A DNA stretch of 64,000 bases from the NCBI RefSeq assembly GCF_004216695.1, contig NZ_SGXC01000001.1, positions 248,001 through 312,000 on the forward strand. The letters run 5' to 3'. A program made the translations under genes and the position numbers. Origin of the DNA: Pigmentiphaga kullae (GTDB lineage: Bacteria > Pseudomonadota > Gammaproteobacteria > Burkholderiales > Burkholderiaceae_B). The notes under the pieces were generated by a model. It was not told the origin of the DNA. It was given only the letters and a program-made list of their open reading frames with translations, and did not search any database. The number at the start of each line of letters is the position of its first letter. Position 1 is the stretch's first letter. Of this stretch, positions 26,466 through 35,120 are shown piece after piece.

Positions 26466-27092
26466 TCAATCGTGGCGCGTAATCTTGAGGCCGGCAATGA
26501 ACGTATCGGCCATATTGGTGCCCACGACCGTTAGATCGAATTCTTCAGGGGCTAGTAGCCAATCCTTCAAAATGCCGTGCAGCATGGCGTGAAAACCAAT
26601 CGCAGCGTAGCGGGGATCCACCGCACCTGTTAATTGATCGCGCGCCATGGCGTTACGAAAGGCGGCTTCATAGTGCCCGAGAGAACTATTCCGGTCTTCG
26701 TGGTAACGACGCTGTAGGTCAATGGTTTCCGCAACGTATTCGCATTTGAAAATCAGGATTTCACAGACGCGACGCGCGCTGGGATCGTCACGAACCAGAT
26801 TTAGGGTTTCAATGGCACTTAGACGTAACTGGCCCAAAGGATCGGACATGCTACCGTCGCTGCTGCGGCGTAAGCCTTCCTCCATGGGAGTCTTGACCCG
26901 CTGCAACAATGCATCAAGAAGGTCGATCCTGTTCTTGAAGTGCCAATAGATGGCGCCACGCGTGACGTTCGCCGCTACTGCAATGTCTTGCAGCGTCGTG
27001 TGGGCTACGCCCTTTTCACTAAAAATTTGTTCAGCGGTGGCAAGAATGTGCGCTCGGGTTTCGAGTGCCTCTTTCTTGGTCTTGCGTGCCAT
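26466..27092 (-). CDS. AcrR/TtgR-type TetR-family repressor
   Basis: TetR regulator of 208 residues. The N-terminus RAHILATAEQIFSEKGVAHTTLQDIAVAANVTRGAIYWHFKNRIDLLDAL is close to AcrR, TtgR and MexR-type efflux repressors, and the C-terminal ligand domain keeps their spacing (KCEYVAETIDLQRRY, HAMLHGILKDWL). Such proteins repress an adjacent RND pump operon and are released by antibiotics or aromatics. A 26-base palindrome at 27212-27237 is the likely operator, but no acrA/acrB genes follow divergently: only remnants of another gene are there. The repressor appears orphaned. Confidence 0.88.
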   Translation of the reverse strand: MARKTKKEALETRAHILATAEQIFSEKGVAHTTLQDIAVAANVTRGAIYWHFKNRIDLLDALLQRVKTPMEEGLRRSSDGSMSDPLGQLRLSAIETLNLVRDDPSARRVCEILIFKCEYVAETIDLQRRYHEDRNSSLGHYEAAFRNAMARDQLTGAVDPRYAAIGFHAMLHGILKDWLLAPEEFDLTVVGTNMADTFIAGLKITRHD

Positions 27093-27211
27093 GTGTTAAG
27101 CCTTGCCGCCCGATGCGACGGGGCGGATTCGTGTCGTACCTACGCGGTGAAGCGCGAAGAATGCAGTACAGAAGAGCCCGGCATGCCATCGGCAATCGGC
27201 ATCAAGCTCAG

Positions 27212-27237
27212 ATATACATACGTTTGCGTATGTATAT
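27212..27237. promoter_or_regulatory. AcrR-type palindromic operator
   Basis: ATATACATACG (27212-27222), TTTG, CGTATGTATAT (27227-27237) is a perfect 11-base inverted repeat around four bases. The layout TACATAC-x-TTTG-x-x-ATGTATGTA is that of the E. coli AcrR operator. It lies 120 bases upstream of the repressor gene and overlaps AT-rich promoter-like sequence for the missing divergent gene. Confidence 0.65.
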
Positions 27238-27358
27238 AAATATAGCATGGATCAGCTCTTTCCGAGAGAAGCGGTACCTTCGCCCGCGGTCGGACAGTTG
27301 TCCGCGACGATCGATGAAAAGTCACGTCTTACCTCTTTTTATCGCAGCAAATCGCTGC

Positions 27359-27592
27359 TTCGCGCGCGGGCATCAGCAGATTGCTGGCACGGCTACTGAT
27401 ATTGCTGATCAGATGGAGGCATAGCGTGACGCTGGAGCAGCGGATCGCTTCACATTGATGCCAGCCGTTTTCCCATCAGGGTTAGACGAGTTTGTCGACC
27501 AAGTGATTCCGGAACTGCAACGCCGAGGCTCCTTCCGAACGGAGTACGCAGGCACAACGTTCCGAGAGCTTCTTAGATTGCCACGTCCGTAG
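27359..27592 (+). pseudogene. Remnant of an FMN-dependent luciferase-like monooxygenase (NtaA/SnaA type)
   Basis: Only the C-terminus of a flavin monooxygenase of the nitrilotriacetate/dibenzothiophene-sulfone group survives: ARGHQQIAGTATDIADQMEA, a TAG stop where the family has Trp, then RDAGAADRFTLMPAVFPSG, LDEFVDQVIPELQRRG and the usual end RTEYAGTTFRELLRLPRP, all in one frame. The upstream part of the gene is gone; before it lies the AcrR operator region. It marks a deletion and decay between the repressor and this point. Confidence 0.7.
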
Positions 27593-27691
27593 GCGCAAGA
27601 ACCTTGCTTTATCTTGAAATTGCCGTCACCGAGCGATGTCTCCCATCCGCCTAGTAGGTCTTTGGTGAAGCGTTGATAAGGCAGGATGTAT

Positions 27692-28039
27692 TCATGAGAC
27701 GAGAATCCACTCGTGTGCCCACTCTGTGACGGTCTTGTAAGAGCGACTTTTCTCTATCGGGTAGTAGCGTATTTGATATTTTCTACCCTGAAGATCAACG
27801 ATTTCGCTGGACTTGGCGTTGGGATGGATCTTGTCCAACTCTCGAGTCAGCTTCTCGGATTCTGTTTCCTCGTTGAGGCCTGAGCGGATTAGGTCCGCGC
27901 GAACCTCTCGGACGGTACGCCGCGCGGCGCGGCGCTGTGCTTCAAACTTGTTGGGATTATTGCTGCTGTCATTTGCAAAGGCATCATCCCAGCGCCTCTG
28001 CTCTGCGACCGCGGGATCTAAATCATCTAGCGAATACAC
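27692..28039 (-). CDS. Small charged hypothetical protein
   Basis: Reading frame of 115 residues from a GTG at 28039 with AAGGA seven bases upstream. It is rich in Arg/Lys/Glu with a likely helical middle (KFEAQRRAARRTVREVRADLIRSG) and a basic-aromatic C-terminal part (GRKYQIRYYPIEKSRSYKTVTEW). No motif I recognise. Good ribosome site and amphipathic composition favour a real gene; its neighbours are decayed sequence, so context gives no hint. Confidence 0.5.
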   Translation of the reverse strand: MYSLDDLDPAVAEQRRWDDAFANDSSNNPNKFEAQRRAARRTVREVRADLIRSGLNEETESEKLTRELDKIHPNAKSSEIVDLQGRKYQIRYYPIEKSRSYKTVTEWAHEWILVS

Positions 28040-29320
28040 AGTATTTCCTTGAAATTAGAACAACGAGGTGACCCCAACTGTGGGCGCAGCTTTCTAGGCT
28101 GGAATGTCTCCGGCTCACCTCTCTACCTTGGCTGTCCAGGATTTGCAGGCTTCGCAGCACGCAGGCGAGCGAGCAGGGTGCCATTTTAAACGGTCGGTCA
28201 CAAAGCGCTATTATTTGACGCAGAGCCTGCATCTTTACTAACAGAGGCTTGTGGCCGTAATCCTACGCGGCTTCGCATGAGACCTAGGCCGAGAATCCTT
28301 GCGACCGCAGATTGCTGTCACGTGCACGAGCAACTGAATGCCAATCGTTGGCTTGCCAGAGGGTGAAGAGGTACACGCAACGAATCGCTTGCTACCTCCT
28401 ATAAAGGCGGATATCAATTAACACCGTCCCCTTTACCGGAGGGTATGGGATGAGCCCCGTTTCGGAGGTGATCACCCTACTTCGGAGCGCCCTCGCCGGG
28501 CAACCGCCACCGAGGGTGCCAATGGCACTGGAGGGAGAGCGAGCGGCCTTTGCATCAAGCTCAGGTTCCGCACGGCTAGTAGGCGTCGAGACACACCGTA
28601 GGTGGGCAAGTGACAATTCCCCAAGTCGCTCCTCTACCGGGTCGCGGCACCAGCACGCCCCCGAACTGCAAGGCTTGGCGCTGAAGCCGCCAGCATTTAC
28701 CAAGTGAGGCCTAAGCGACTTCACCGCGCTTTCGGAAAACGCATGCGAAGAAAAATGATGGCCTTCACTCGATCACCCCCCCAGCACCCACCTGTGGGAC
28801 ACAGGGCGCTAGCTCAGTCCGCATTTTGGCTGGCCTGCGGGAACCGGAGACTGTGCGCTTCGTTTCATAGGTCTTAGCTTCTCGCTTTTTTCTAAATCGC
28901 TTCTTAAAAGGCGGGCTTTGAGATATGACGGAATGAAGATGTGAAGGTGCGTCCACCCGTGAGATGGGACGATCTCCTAGCTCGGCCTAGCGCCTGTTCT
29001 TAGTGGCTTCATGCGACATCAACCACATCGGTAACTAGCGGCTGTCTCCAAAGATTGGTCCAGCAAAACGTCCAATGTGGCTCAGTCTGGGCATGTAGAA
29101 GCGTCCCGGTTCCGGTATGAAATGTCGCCTAACTAAGGTGCCCTTACTAAGCACGCACTCGAGTTCTACGACCGGGGCAATTTCCCCTTCCAGTAGGCGA
29201 TGGCGACGGTTGACTACGGACCACGGCTTTGCAAGACCATTCAACCGGCACCCTGCGAAGGGCAGCTAGGCTGGTGGTCAACAGCGACGTTGGTGGGAAT
29301 TGCATGATGCTGCTGTGGGC
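28040..29320. other. 1.3-kb region without a recognisable gene
   Basis: Short open frames exist on both strands (for example 28392-28724 minus, 28450-28707 plus, 29035-29244 minus) but they contradict each other, have no ribosome sites and match nothing I know. Composition is less GC-rich than neighbouring genes. I read it as decayed accessory DNA. Confidence 0.5.
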
Positions 29321-29514
29321 GGTGCTGCTCCACGTGGTAAGCAGGGGTCGGTAGCAAAAAAGCCGCTGCGGCAGTTGGGGCTTTTTTGCTGACCAGGATG
29401 ACCAGGTTGTTGCGAAAACTTTTTAGGTTCTCTTCTGTCCCTAAATCATCCAACCACAAGAATAAGAAGAAAATAGTTTTGGATTCCACCCGGTCGAGCT
29501 GGTCGTGGCGTCAG
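29321..29514. repeat. Tandem diverged repeat, copy 1
   Basis: About 190 bases that recur at 29553-29743 at an estimated 70-75% identity by eye. Shared anchors in order: GGTGCT, CGCTGCGGCAG, TTGCTGACCA, GACCAGGTTG, TGCGAAAA, GTTCTC/ATTCTC, ATCCA, AAGAATAAGAA, TTTTGGA, TTCACCCGGTCGA. Its left part holds a strong hairpin (29353-29390). No protein motif is recognised in either strand. Confidence 0.7.
29353..29390. terminator. Bidirectional terminator-like hairpin in repeat copy 1
   Basis: AGCAAAAAAGCC (29353-29364) and GGCTTTTTTGCT (29379-29390) form a perfect 12-base stem with a GC-rich 14-base loop; A and T tracts flank the GC core in both directions. On the minus strand it would end transcripts crossing the repeat. 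Confidence 0.6.
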
Positions 29515-29552
29515 CTGGCCGCCACCTCGTCCCAGCTGCATTACTTAGCAAG

Positions 29553-29743
29553 CGGTGCTACTCCGCTTGGTCAGCATGGTCCGGTAGGAAAAAGTCGCTG
29601 CGGCAGTGGGGTTTTCTTTGCTGACCAAGGTGACCAGGTTGATGCGAAAACCGTTCTAGATTCTCTTTCTCCTCTGATTCAGCCATCCAGAAGAATAAGA
29701 ATAAAAAGGTTTTGGAATTCACCCGGTCGACCTGGTCATGGCC
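29553..29743. repeat. Tandem diverged repeat, copy 2
   Basis: Second copy of the unit at 29321-29514. Its counterpart of the hairpin is degenerate (GGAAAAAGTCGCTGCGGCAG...GGTTTTC). Within this copy TGACCAGGT and ACCTGGTCA form a nine-base inverted repeat about 100 bases apart, bracketing an AT-rich centre. Confidence 0.7.
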
Positions 29744-29816
29744 TACATCCTCAGGTGCCTGATCACGCGCCACGGAAACACTTTGCTGCGCTCTCTTCAT
29801 GGTGATTCACGAACCA

Positions 29817-29832
29817 TATCAGGTAACAGCGC
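29817..29832 (+). repeat. 16-bp direct repeat, left copy
   Basis: TATCAGGTAACAGCGC occurs here and exactly again at 34959-34974, both in non-coding gaps that flank the MarR-Bug-monooxygenase-amidohydrolase module. Chance cannot be excluded for a 16-mer in 64 kb. Confidence 0.5.
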
Positions 29833-30035
29833 CTGGGCGACTTAGCCGCGGTAAGGAGCTAATACTGCGCTCCGAAATCGTACTAACTCCTTATCACACC
29901 AGACTTATTTCTACCCCTATCTCCGGTTCAGTGGCTCCGACCATGAGGAGAGACGCAGCCTTTGTCGATAGGCCGCGATTGTTTCGCCCAATGTGCGCCG
30001 AAACAAAAAGCCGCGCCAAGTGGGAAGGTGCTTGC

Positions 30036-30170
30036 GGTTGGAAAGAGCTGATTGGCGCCGCACAGTTCCTGGCGCTTGCCACGACGAACATCCAAGGCGA
30101 TGCCGATGTCAGCCCCAAGAGCGATCCGGCCGTCGCAATGGCCAACCTCAGCGGCGCCGACCGGATGCAT
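30036..30170 (+). pseudogene. Possible remnant of a PPOX-type flavin oxidoreductase
   Basis: A short stretch reads ELIGAAQFLALATTN then IQGDADVSPKSDPAVAMANLSGADRM, resembling the first strands of pyridoxamine-5'-phosphate-oxidase-like FMN proteins (F-L-x-L-A-T-x-D-x-x-G-x-x-D-x-S-P-x-G-D). It is not preceded by a proper start and ends abruptly, with about 45 residues of similarity. Probably the leftover of a gene neighbouring the MarR regulator. Confidence 0.4.
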
Positions 30171-30307
30171 GGTGTGCCGCACACTCGGCGGCGAGAAGCC
30201 ATGACCGTACATTGAGCGGAGCAAGTGCCCGCGCGATGCGGCTTAATAAGGGCGCTCGTGTTCGATACACTACGCACTGTTAGTCATCCGCGAATCTACG
30301 CCGCACA

Positions 30308-30799
30308 ATGTCATCCATTACCGAATTTAGGAAATCGGCCAAGGAGCCGGCTGTGTCCGCTTCCTCCGGTGCAGTCCAAGGCAGTCCACACGGCATCGGG
30401 TTCTTGGTTCGGCATGTCCACAAGGCGTTCGCCCGTGTCTTGGCGGAGCGTCTCGGCCCGTATGGCGTGACTTCAGCACAGTGGACGGTGTTGCGATCTT
30501 TGTGGCAGGAGGATTGCTGTAGCCAAGTAGATTTGGCCGCGAACATCCGAGTGGAAAAAGCGTCGCTGACGCAGATATTGTCTTCACTCGAACGGCAGGG
30601 CCTGATCGTTCGCGAGCGCAGCGATACCGACCGGCGCAGGTGGCTGGTTTCTTTGACTGACCAAGGTCGAGCGTTAGAACCGTTGCTGTTGCCTTTTGCT
30701 GGGGAAATCGATCGCCTGGCCTCAACAGGATTCAGCAAGAAGGAACTCGCCGAACTTAAGTCGCTCCTGACGCGAGCCTTGCACCACCTAGAGTCGTGA
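30308..30799 (+). CDS. MarR-family transcriptional regulator
   Basis: Regulator of 163 residues: GVTSAQWTVLRSL, helix-turn-helix SQVDLAANIRVEKASLTQILSSLERQGLI and wing RERSDTDRRRWLVSLTDQG with the conserved D-x-R-R-R. It precedes the Bug-monooxygenase operon on the same strand, and two palindromes at that operon's promoter (30871-30899) are likely its binding sites. Ligand unknown, probably an aromatic acid handled by the operon. Confidence 0.92.
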   Translation: MSSITEFRKSAKEPAVSASSGAVQGSPHGIGFLVRHVHKAFARVLAERLGPYGVTSAQWTVLRSLWQEDCCSQVDLAANIRVEKASLTQILSSLERQGLIVRERSDTDRRRWLVSLTDQGRALEPLLLPFAGEIDRLASTGFSKKELAELKSLLTRALHHLES

Positions 30800-30858
30800 G
30801 CTCCTACCGCTAGTTTTCCCGCCCGAACGCGAGGCCGAAGATCGGACCCTTGGGACGC

Positions 30859-30899
30859 TTGACAGAAATAGTATGGATCCATACGATATGGAGTCATAC
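30859..30899 (+). promoter_or_regulatory. Promoter with two MarR-type operators
   Basis: TTGACA (30859-30864) and TACGAT (30882-30887) are spaced 17 bases. The perfect palindrome GTATGGATCCATAC (30871-30884) covers the spacer and -10, and a near copy ATATGGAGTCATAC (30886-30899) follows directly. Occupancy would block RNA polymerase, a typical repressor layout. Confidence 0.65.
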
Positions 30900-30933
30900 A
30901 AAAAAATAGATCTGTCAAACCATGGAGGAGACT

Positions 30934-31917
30934 ATGGAAAAATTACAGTCGCGCAAAGCATGGCGTCGTACGGTGGCTGCCGTGTTCATGTTCACTGGCA
31001 TCGCAACGGCTTACGCCCAAACCTACCCGAGTCAGCCGATGCATTTCATCGTGCCCATGGCGCCGGGCGGCAGTGTGGATACCTTGGCCCGGCTGATGGC
31101 GGAGATGCTGACAAAGAAGGTCGGGCAAACCATTGTGGTCGAAAACAAGTCCGGCGCCGGCGGAGTCTTGGCTGCCAGTTATGTAGCGCGCGCCAAACCG
31201 GACGGCTATACCGTGTTTGTCGCCGATACCGGACAGTTGTCGGTCAACCCGTCCCTATACAAGGATTTGCCCTACGACAAATCCACGGTCTTTGTTCCCG
31301 TGACCGAAGCGGTCTCAGCGCCCCTTTTCCTGGCGGTCAACGCCAAGCTTCCAGTACGCAGCGTGCAGGAGTTTATTGACTACGCGAAAAAGCACCCCGG
31401 CTTGCTATTTGGAAGCACCGGCGTTGGCAGCGTGCATCATCTGGGCATGCAACTGTTGGCGGTCCGCGCCGGCATAAAAATGGTGCATGTCCCATATAAG
31501 GGCGCGTCGCAGTCAACAGTGGCGTTGGTCGGAGGCGAAGTGCAAGCGGCTCTGACCGCGCTACCTTCGATCCGCAACTACGTTGCCGGTGGGGAAGTAC
31601 GGTTGCTGGCGGTTGCCACTCCCGAGCGGTCAGTTCTCATGCCCGAGTTGCCCACGGTGTCGGAATCCGGCATCAAGGATTTCAGAGTGGCGGTCAATGT
31701 CGGTTTCGTACTGCCGCCGGGCACGCCAGTGCCAGTGGCTAACTACCTCCACACGCAAATCACGGAAGTTCTAGCTGACAAGGGTTTTCAGCAGCGGTTA
31801 ATAACCATGGGCCTCGTCCCGATGGGTAGCACGGCGGCGGAATACGCCCGCAACATTGCGGACGACACAGCCACATATCGCGCAGTTATCGAAGCCAGCG
31901 GCGCTTCCCAAAACTAA
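30934..31917 (+). CDS. Bug-family periplasmic solute receptor
   Basis: Receptor of 327 residues with signal peptide to about residue 29 (ATAYAQ). I chose ATG 30934 because GGAGGAG lies just before it, inside the longer frame from 30922. Blocks YPSQPMHFIVPMAPGGSVDT, IVVENKSGAGGVLAASYVA, LFGSTGVGSVHHLGM and PPGTPVPVANYL are present. The HH in the ligand loop is shared with the receptor at 7222 (SSHHL). First gene of the operon with the FAD monooxygenase. Confidence 0.93.
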   Translation: MEKLQSRKAWRRTVAAVFMFTGIATAYAQTYPSQPMHFIVPMAPGGSVDTLARLMAEMLTKKVGQTIVVENKSGAGGVLAASYVARAKPDGYTVFVADTGQLSVNPSLYKDLPYDKSTVFVPVTEAVSAPLFLAVNAKLPVRSVQEFIDYAKKHPGLLFGSTGVGSVHHLGMQLLAVRAGIKMVHVPYKGASQSTVALVGGEVQAALTALPSIRNYVAGGEVRLLAVATPERSVLMPELPTVSESGIKDFRVAVNVGFVLPPGTPVPVANYLHTQITEVLADKGFQQRLITMGLVPMGSTAAEYARNIADDTATYRAVIEASGASQN

Positions 31918-31945
31918 TTATCCCGACCACGGCTAAAGGTTTGAT

Positions 31946-33586
31946 ATGCAATCTCCCGTTATTGACACGCCAGTGCTGATCATCGGCGGCGGGCCCGCCG
32001 GATCCGCGCTTGCCATCGAGTTAGGATGGCGCGGCATCCCGTGCACCGTAGTCGAAGAGGGCGACGGAACGGTCGACCATCCCCGGCTGGGCATTATCCT
32101 TACCCGGACGATGGAGTTCTGCCGTCGTTGGGGCATTGTCGACCGTGTTTACAACTGCGGTTTTAACAACGACTACCGACTTAACGTTGTGTATAGCACC
32201 AGCATGACTGGATATCTGCTCGGACGCGACGAGAACGTGAGTTGCAACGAACTCCAGCCTCCGCCACAAAGCCCCGTGAAGCGTCAGCGCTGCCCGCAGA
32301 TGTGGTTCAACCCGCTTTTGGAGCACGCGGCGAAGGAATATGAGACTGTCGACTTCAGGCACTTTCATAAACTGAACGGCTTCGAGGACGCAGGGGATCA
32401 CGTGGTGGCCCATTGCTACGACAGCCGAAGTGGCCAAGCCGTCCACATCCGTGCGCGCTACATGGTTGGATGCGATGGGGCGGCCAGTAGCGTGCGCTCG
32501 GCGCTTTCAATCAAGATGTCGGGCAGACCAGTGCTGAGCTATTCGATAAACATCTTTATTCGCTCGCGTGAACTTTTGGCGCGGCATGACAAAGGCGAGG
32601 CGGAGCGATATATCTTTGTTGGTCCTAACGGTACCTGGGCCAACCTCACGGTCGTGGATGGGCGCGAATTATGGCGCATTACTATCATCGGCAATGAGCA
32701 GATGATGAACCTTGCCGAATTCGATGCTGAACAAACGGTTCGTCAGTGTTTGGGAACCGATGACATTCCTTTCGAACTTATTTCAGTCAAACCTTGGCGC
32801 CGCACAGAACTGACGGCCGAACGATTCAGAAAAAATAATGTGTTCCTGGTTGGCGATGCGGCTCACACCATGTCGCCGACGGGCGGTCATGGCATGAGCA
32901 CGGGTGTCGCCGATGCCGTAGACCTTGGTTGGAAGTTTCAAGCCGTATTGGAAGGCTGGGGCGGAAGCGATCTGCTGGACGCCTATGACGCCGAAAGACG
33001 CCCCATCGCCACGCTGGCTGCTGCAACGTCGGCGAACAACTTTCGGTCGTGGGTCTCCGTGCCCGACTGCGAGAACGTACTACAAGAAGGGCCGGCGGGC
33101 GATGTATGCCGCGCCGCGGTAGGCCAGCACATGCTCAAGGCGGGCCGCGAAGACTGGGACTCCTTGGGCTTGCAGTTGGGCTATCGGTACGAGACCTCGC
33201 CGATTTGCATATCGGATGGCACGCCGCCGCCGCCCTTTTCCGTGCTGGACTATGTACAAACCGCCAGGCCAGGGTCTCGGGCTCCGCATGCTTGGCTCGC
33301 AGATGGCAGCTCCACACTGGATCTGTTCGGCCGCGGTTTCGTCTTGCTGCGCTTCTCCGCGGACGTCTCGTCCGCGTCGTTGGAAGATGCTGCTCGTGAA
33401 AGCGGTGTGCCGTTGACTGTGATCACCATTACAGACCCTGAGGTAGCACGGCTCTACGAGCGCAAGCTTGTCTTGGTGCGTCCGGACGGCTTTGTTGCTT
33501 GGCGCGGCGATGCCTGCCCGCAAGATGCCTCGCAAGTTATCGATGTGATTCGCGGCGTGCCGACTCGCGCGCTTGCGTCTGTCTAA
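31946..33586 (+). CDS. FAD-dependent aromatic hydroxylase, PheA/TfdB/MhpA type
   Basis: Single-component flavin hydroxylase of 546 residues. GGGPAGSALAIELG gives the FAD Rossmann motif, the central strand DG-type motif reads GCDGAASSVR, and FLVGDAAHTMSPTGGHGMSTGVADA is the GD motif plus the flavin ribityl site. The C-terminal 130 residues form the thioredoxin-like domain of phenol hydroxylases and MhpA (VLVRPDGFVAWRGD). It would hydroxylate a phenolic or aromatic-acid substrate with NAD(P)H and O2. Together with the next gene, a decarboxylase/hydrolase of the ACMSD fold, it forms a short aromatic route; the substrate is not identifiable. Confidence 0.9.
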   Translation: MQSPVIDTPVLIIGGGPAGSALAIELGWRGIPCTVVEEGDGTVDHPRLGIILTRTMEFCRRWGIVDRVYNCGFNNDYRLNVVYSTSMTGYLLGRDENVSCNELQPPPQSPVKRQRCPQMWFNPLLEHAAKEYETVDFRHFHKLNGFEDAGDHVVAHCYDSRSGQAVHIRARYMVGCDGAASSVRSALSIKMSGRPVLSYSINIFIRSRELLARHDKGEAERYIFVGPNGTWANLTVVDGRELWRITIIGNEQMMNLAEFDAEQTVRQCLGTDDIPFELISVKPWRRTELTAERFRKNNVFLVGDAAHTMSPTGGHGMSTGVADAVDLGWKFQAVLEGWGGSDLLDAYDAERRPIATLAAATSANNFRSWVSVPDCENVLQEGPAGDVCRAAVGQHMLKAGREDWDSLGLQLGYRYETSPICISDGTPPPPFSVLDYVQTARPGSRAPHAWLADGSSTLDLFGRGFVLLRFSADVSSASLEDAARESGVPLTVITITDPEVARLYERKLVLVRPDGFVAWRGDACPQDASQVIDVIRGVPTRALASV

Positions 33587-33603
33587 TGAATCGGGAACCT
33601 AAC

Positions 33604-34578
33604 ATGAAAGTCATTGACTCCCACGCTCACATACTCGACCGGGCCTACCTAGACGAATTGGCGAAGTTCATGGGAATGACCGTTAGCACTACAGAAGCGG
33701 GGCAAACCTTGCTGCGTAAGGGTAACGCCACAGTTGCTTGGTACAGGGACGAGTTTTTCTCCCTAGACGATCGCATTGCCAAGATGGACAGGGAAGGCGT
33801 CGATGTTCGCATTCTTTCGCTAAGCAGCCCAAGCATCTACGACTGGCCGGCCCATGAACAGCCTCGGCTCGCGCGCTACGTCAACGATCAGACCGCGAAC
33901 GCCTGCAACTACAGTCCTTCACGTTTTCAGGGGCTTGCCACACTGCCCTTGGGAGATACTGCCGCCGCCCTCTCTGAGCTGGATCGCAGCATGGACGAAT
34001 TGGGTATGGTGGGTGTGGCCATTGGTTCGAACTTCGGCGGAAAACCGCTGAATCATCCGGACTTGGAGCCCATTTGGGCGGCGATCAACCGTCGGCGTAT
34101 TCCGGTCGTCGAGCATCCGATGATGCCACTGGGAGCCGAACATATGGACGAGTTCGAATTGCCGCTGCGTGTAGGGTTCGTGTACGACACAACCACCGCA
34201 GTCACTCGCTTGATTTATGCCGGTGTATTTGAACGCTACCCCGAGTTCCCTTTCATCATCGCACACACGGGCGGCGCGCTTCTTACCTTGCTTGAGCGCC
34301 TGGATAACGGCTACCGCCTGTTCCCTGACTGCCGCAAGTTCATTTCCCGACTGCCCAGCGAATACGCGCAAGAACTCTACTACGACACGTGTTCGTTCTA
34401 CGGGCCGGCCCTGGAAATGGCAAAGAGTATCGTCGGCGCAGACCATTTGCTGTGGGGGGCCGACGATCCGTTCATTGGTGCCTCACCCTCGTATATGGAC
34501 AAGCTAACTTGGGCACAAGAGGAAAAAGCGGTCGTCATGGGCCAGAACGCCGTACGTCTATTCGGACTTGCAGAATAA
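33604..34578 (+). CDS. ACMSD-type amidohydrolase (decarboxylase/hydrolase)
   Basis: Metal-dependent TIM-barrel protein of 324 residues in the group of ACMSD and resorcylate decarboxylases (COG2159). VIDSHAHI holds the N-terminal HxH, VEHPMMP and FIIAHTGGALL the middle histidines and LLWGADDPF the late Asp. An ATG at 33586 that overlaps the previous stop (TAATG) is an alternative start; 33604 has GGGAAC upstream and begins directly at the first strand. Relatives decarboxylate aromatic acids or hydrolyse C-C or amide bonds. Coupled to the hydroxylase gene. Confidence 0.85.
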   Translation: MKVIDSHAHILDRAYLDELAKFMGMTVSTTEAGQTLLRKGNATVAWYRDEFFSLDDRIAKMDREGVDVRILSLSSPSIYDWPAHEQPRLARYVNDQTANACNYSPSRFQGLATLPLGDTAAALSELDRSMDELGMVGVAIGSNFGGKPLNHPDLEPIWAAINRRRIPVVEHPMMPLGAEHMDEFELPLRVGFVYDTTTAVTRLIYAGVFERYPEFPFIIAHTGGALLTLLERLDNGYRLFPDCRKFISRLPSEYAQELYYDTCSFYGPALEMAKSIVGADHLLWGADDPFIGASPSYMDKLTWAQEEKAVVMGQNAVRLFGLAE

Positions 34579-35120
34579 GTACAGCGGCTTGCACCGAAAC
34601 GGCTAAACGTCACCGGTGCTTGCGAAATTTCTAGCTTCGATGCGCAGAATTGGCGCTCAGACCTTCTAGTCATGGCGCCGGCGCCGGCCTTTGGCTCACA
34701 TGATGTTCTGCTGGACCGTCAGTGTCATCGGTGAAGTCCCAACGCCTCACGTCGATTGCTGGCAGTCAGCACCTTATTACACTCCGTCGACTCTTAGGCA
34801 GCTCGCGGGACGGCGGCTGTCCATTGCAGCCCGTAACGTTGCGTCAGCTGTCTAAATTTCGTTGTTACCTCATCTCCGGTGGACGCCATGTTGTTCCCTG
34901 CCTGAAATGTTGAAAATCCCTATAGTTATAGGCACTCGGCAGGGTGAGGCACGATGCGTATCAGGTAACAGCGCGGTCACGTCGCTACCGAGGATACGAG
35001 GGTCAATCTTACCGTAATTGGTCCCGCGCTTCCCTGCGCGCGGTGTAGGCGAAGACAACTAGGCCCCCGTGCCTTTGCTTGACGAGTTGAGCAATCCAGC
35101 CGGCAGCGTGGCACAAAAAC
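34579..35120. other. 542-base gap; no gene recognised
   Basis: I see no open frame with a ribosome site or known motif. The region contains the right copy of the 16-bp direct repeat (34959-34974) and separates the hydroxylase module from the convergent etfA gene. Confidence 0.6.
34959..34974 (+). repeat. 16-bp direct repeat, right copy
   Basis: Exact second copy of TATCAGGTAACAGCGC (left copy 29817-29832), 5.1 kb away in the same orientation. A weak CACGA match extends both copies upstream. Confidence 0.5.

Noticed and set aside
28392-29244. Several short frames in the 28-29 kb region
   Set aside because: Contradictory on both strands, no ribosome sites, no similarity recognised.
29817-29832. 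D-arm-like sequence considered as a tRNA fragment or att site of a tRNA
   Set aside because: TATCAGGTAACAGCGC resembles part of a tRNA D arm, but no pairing acceptor, anticodon or T arm is near either copy.
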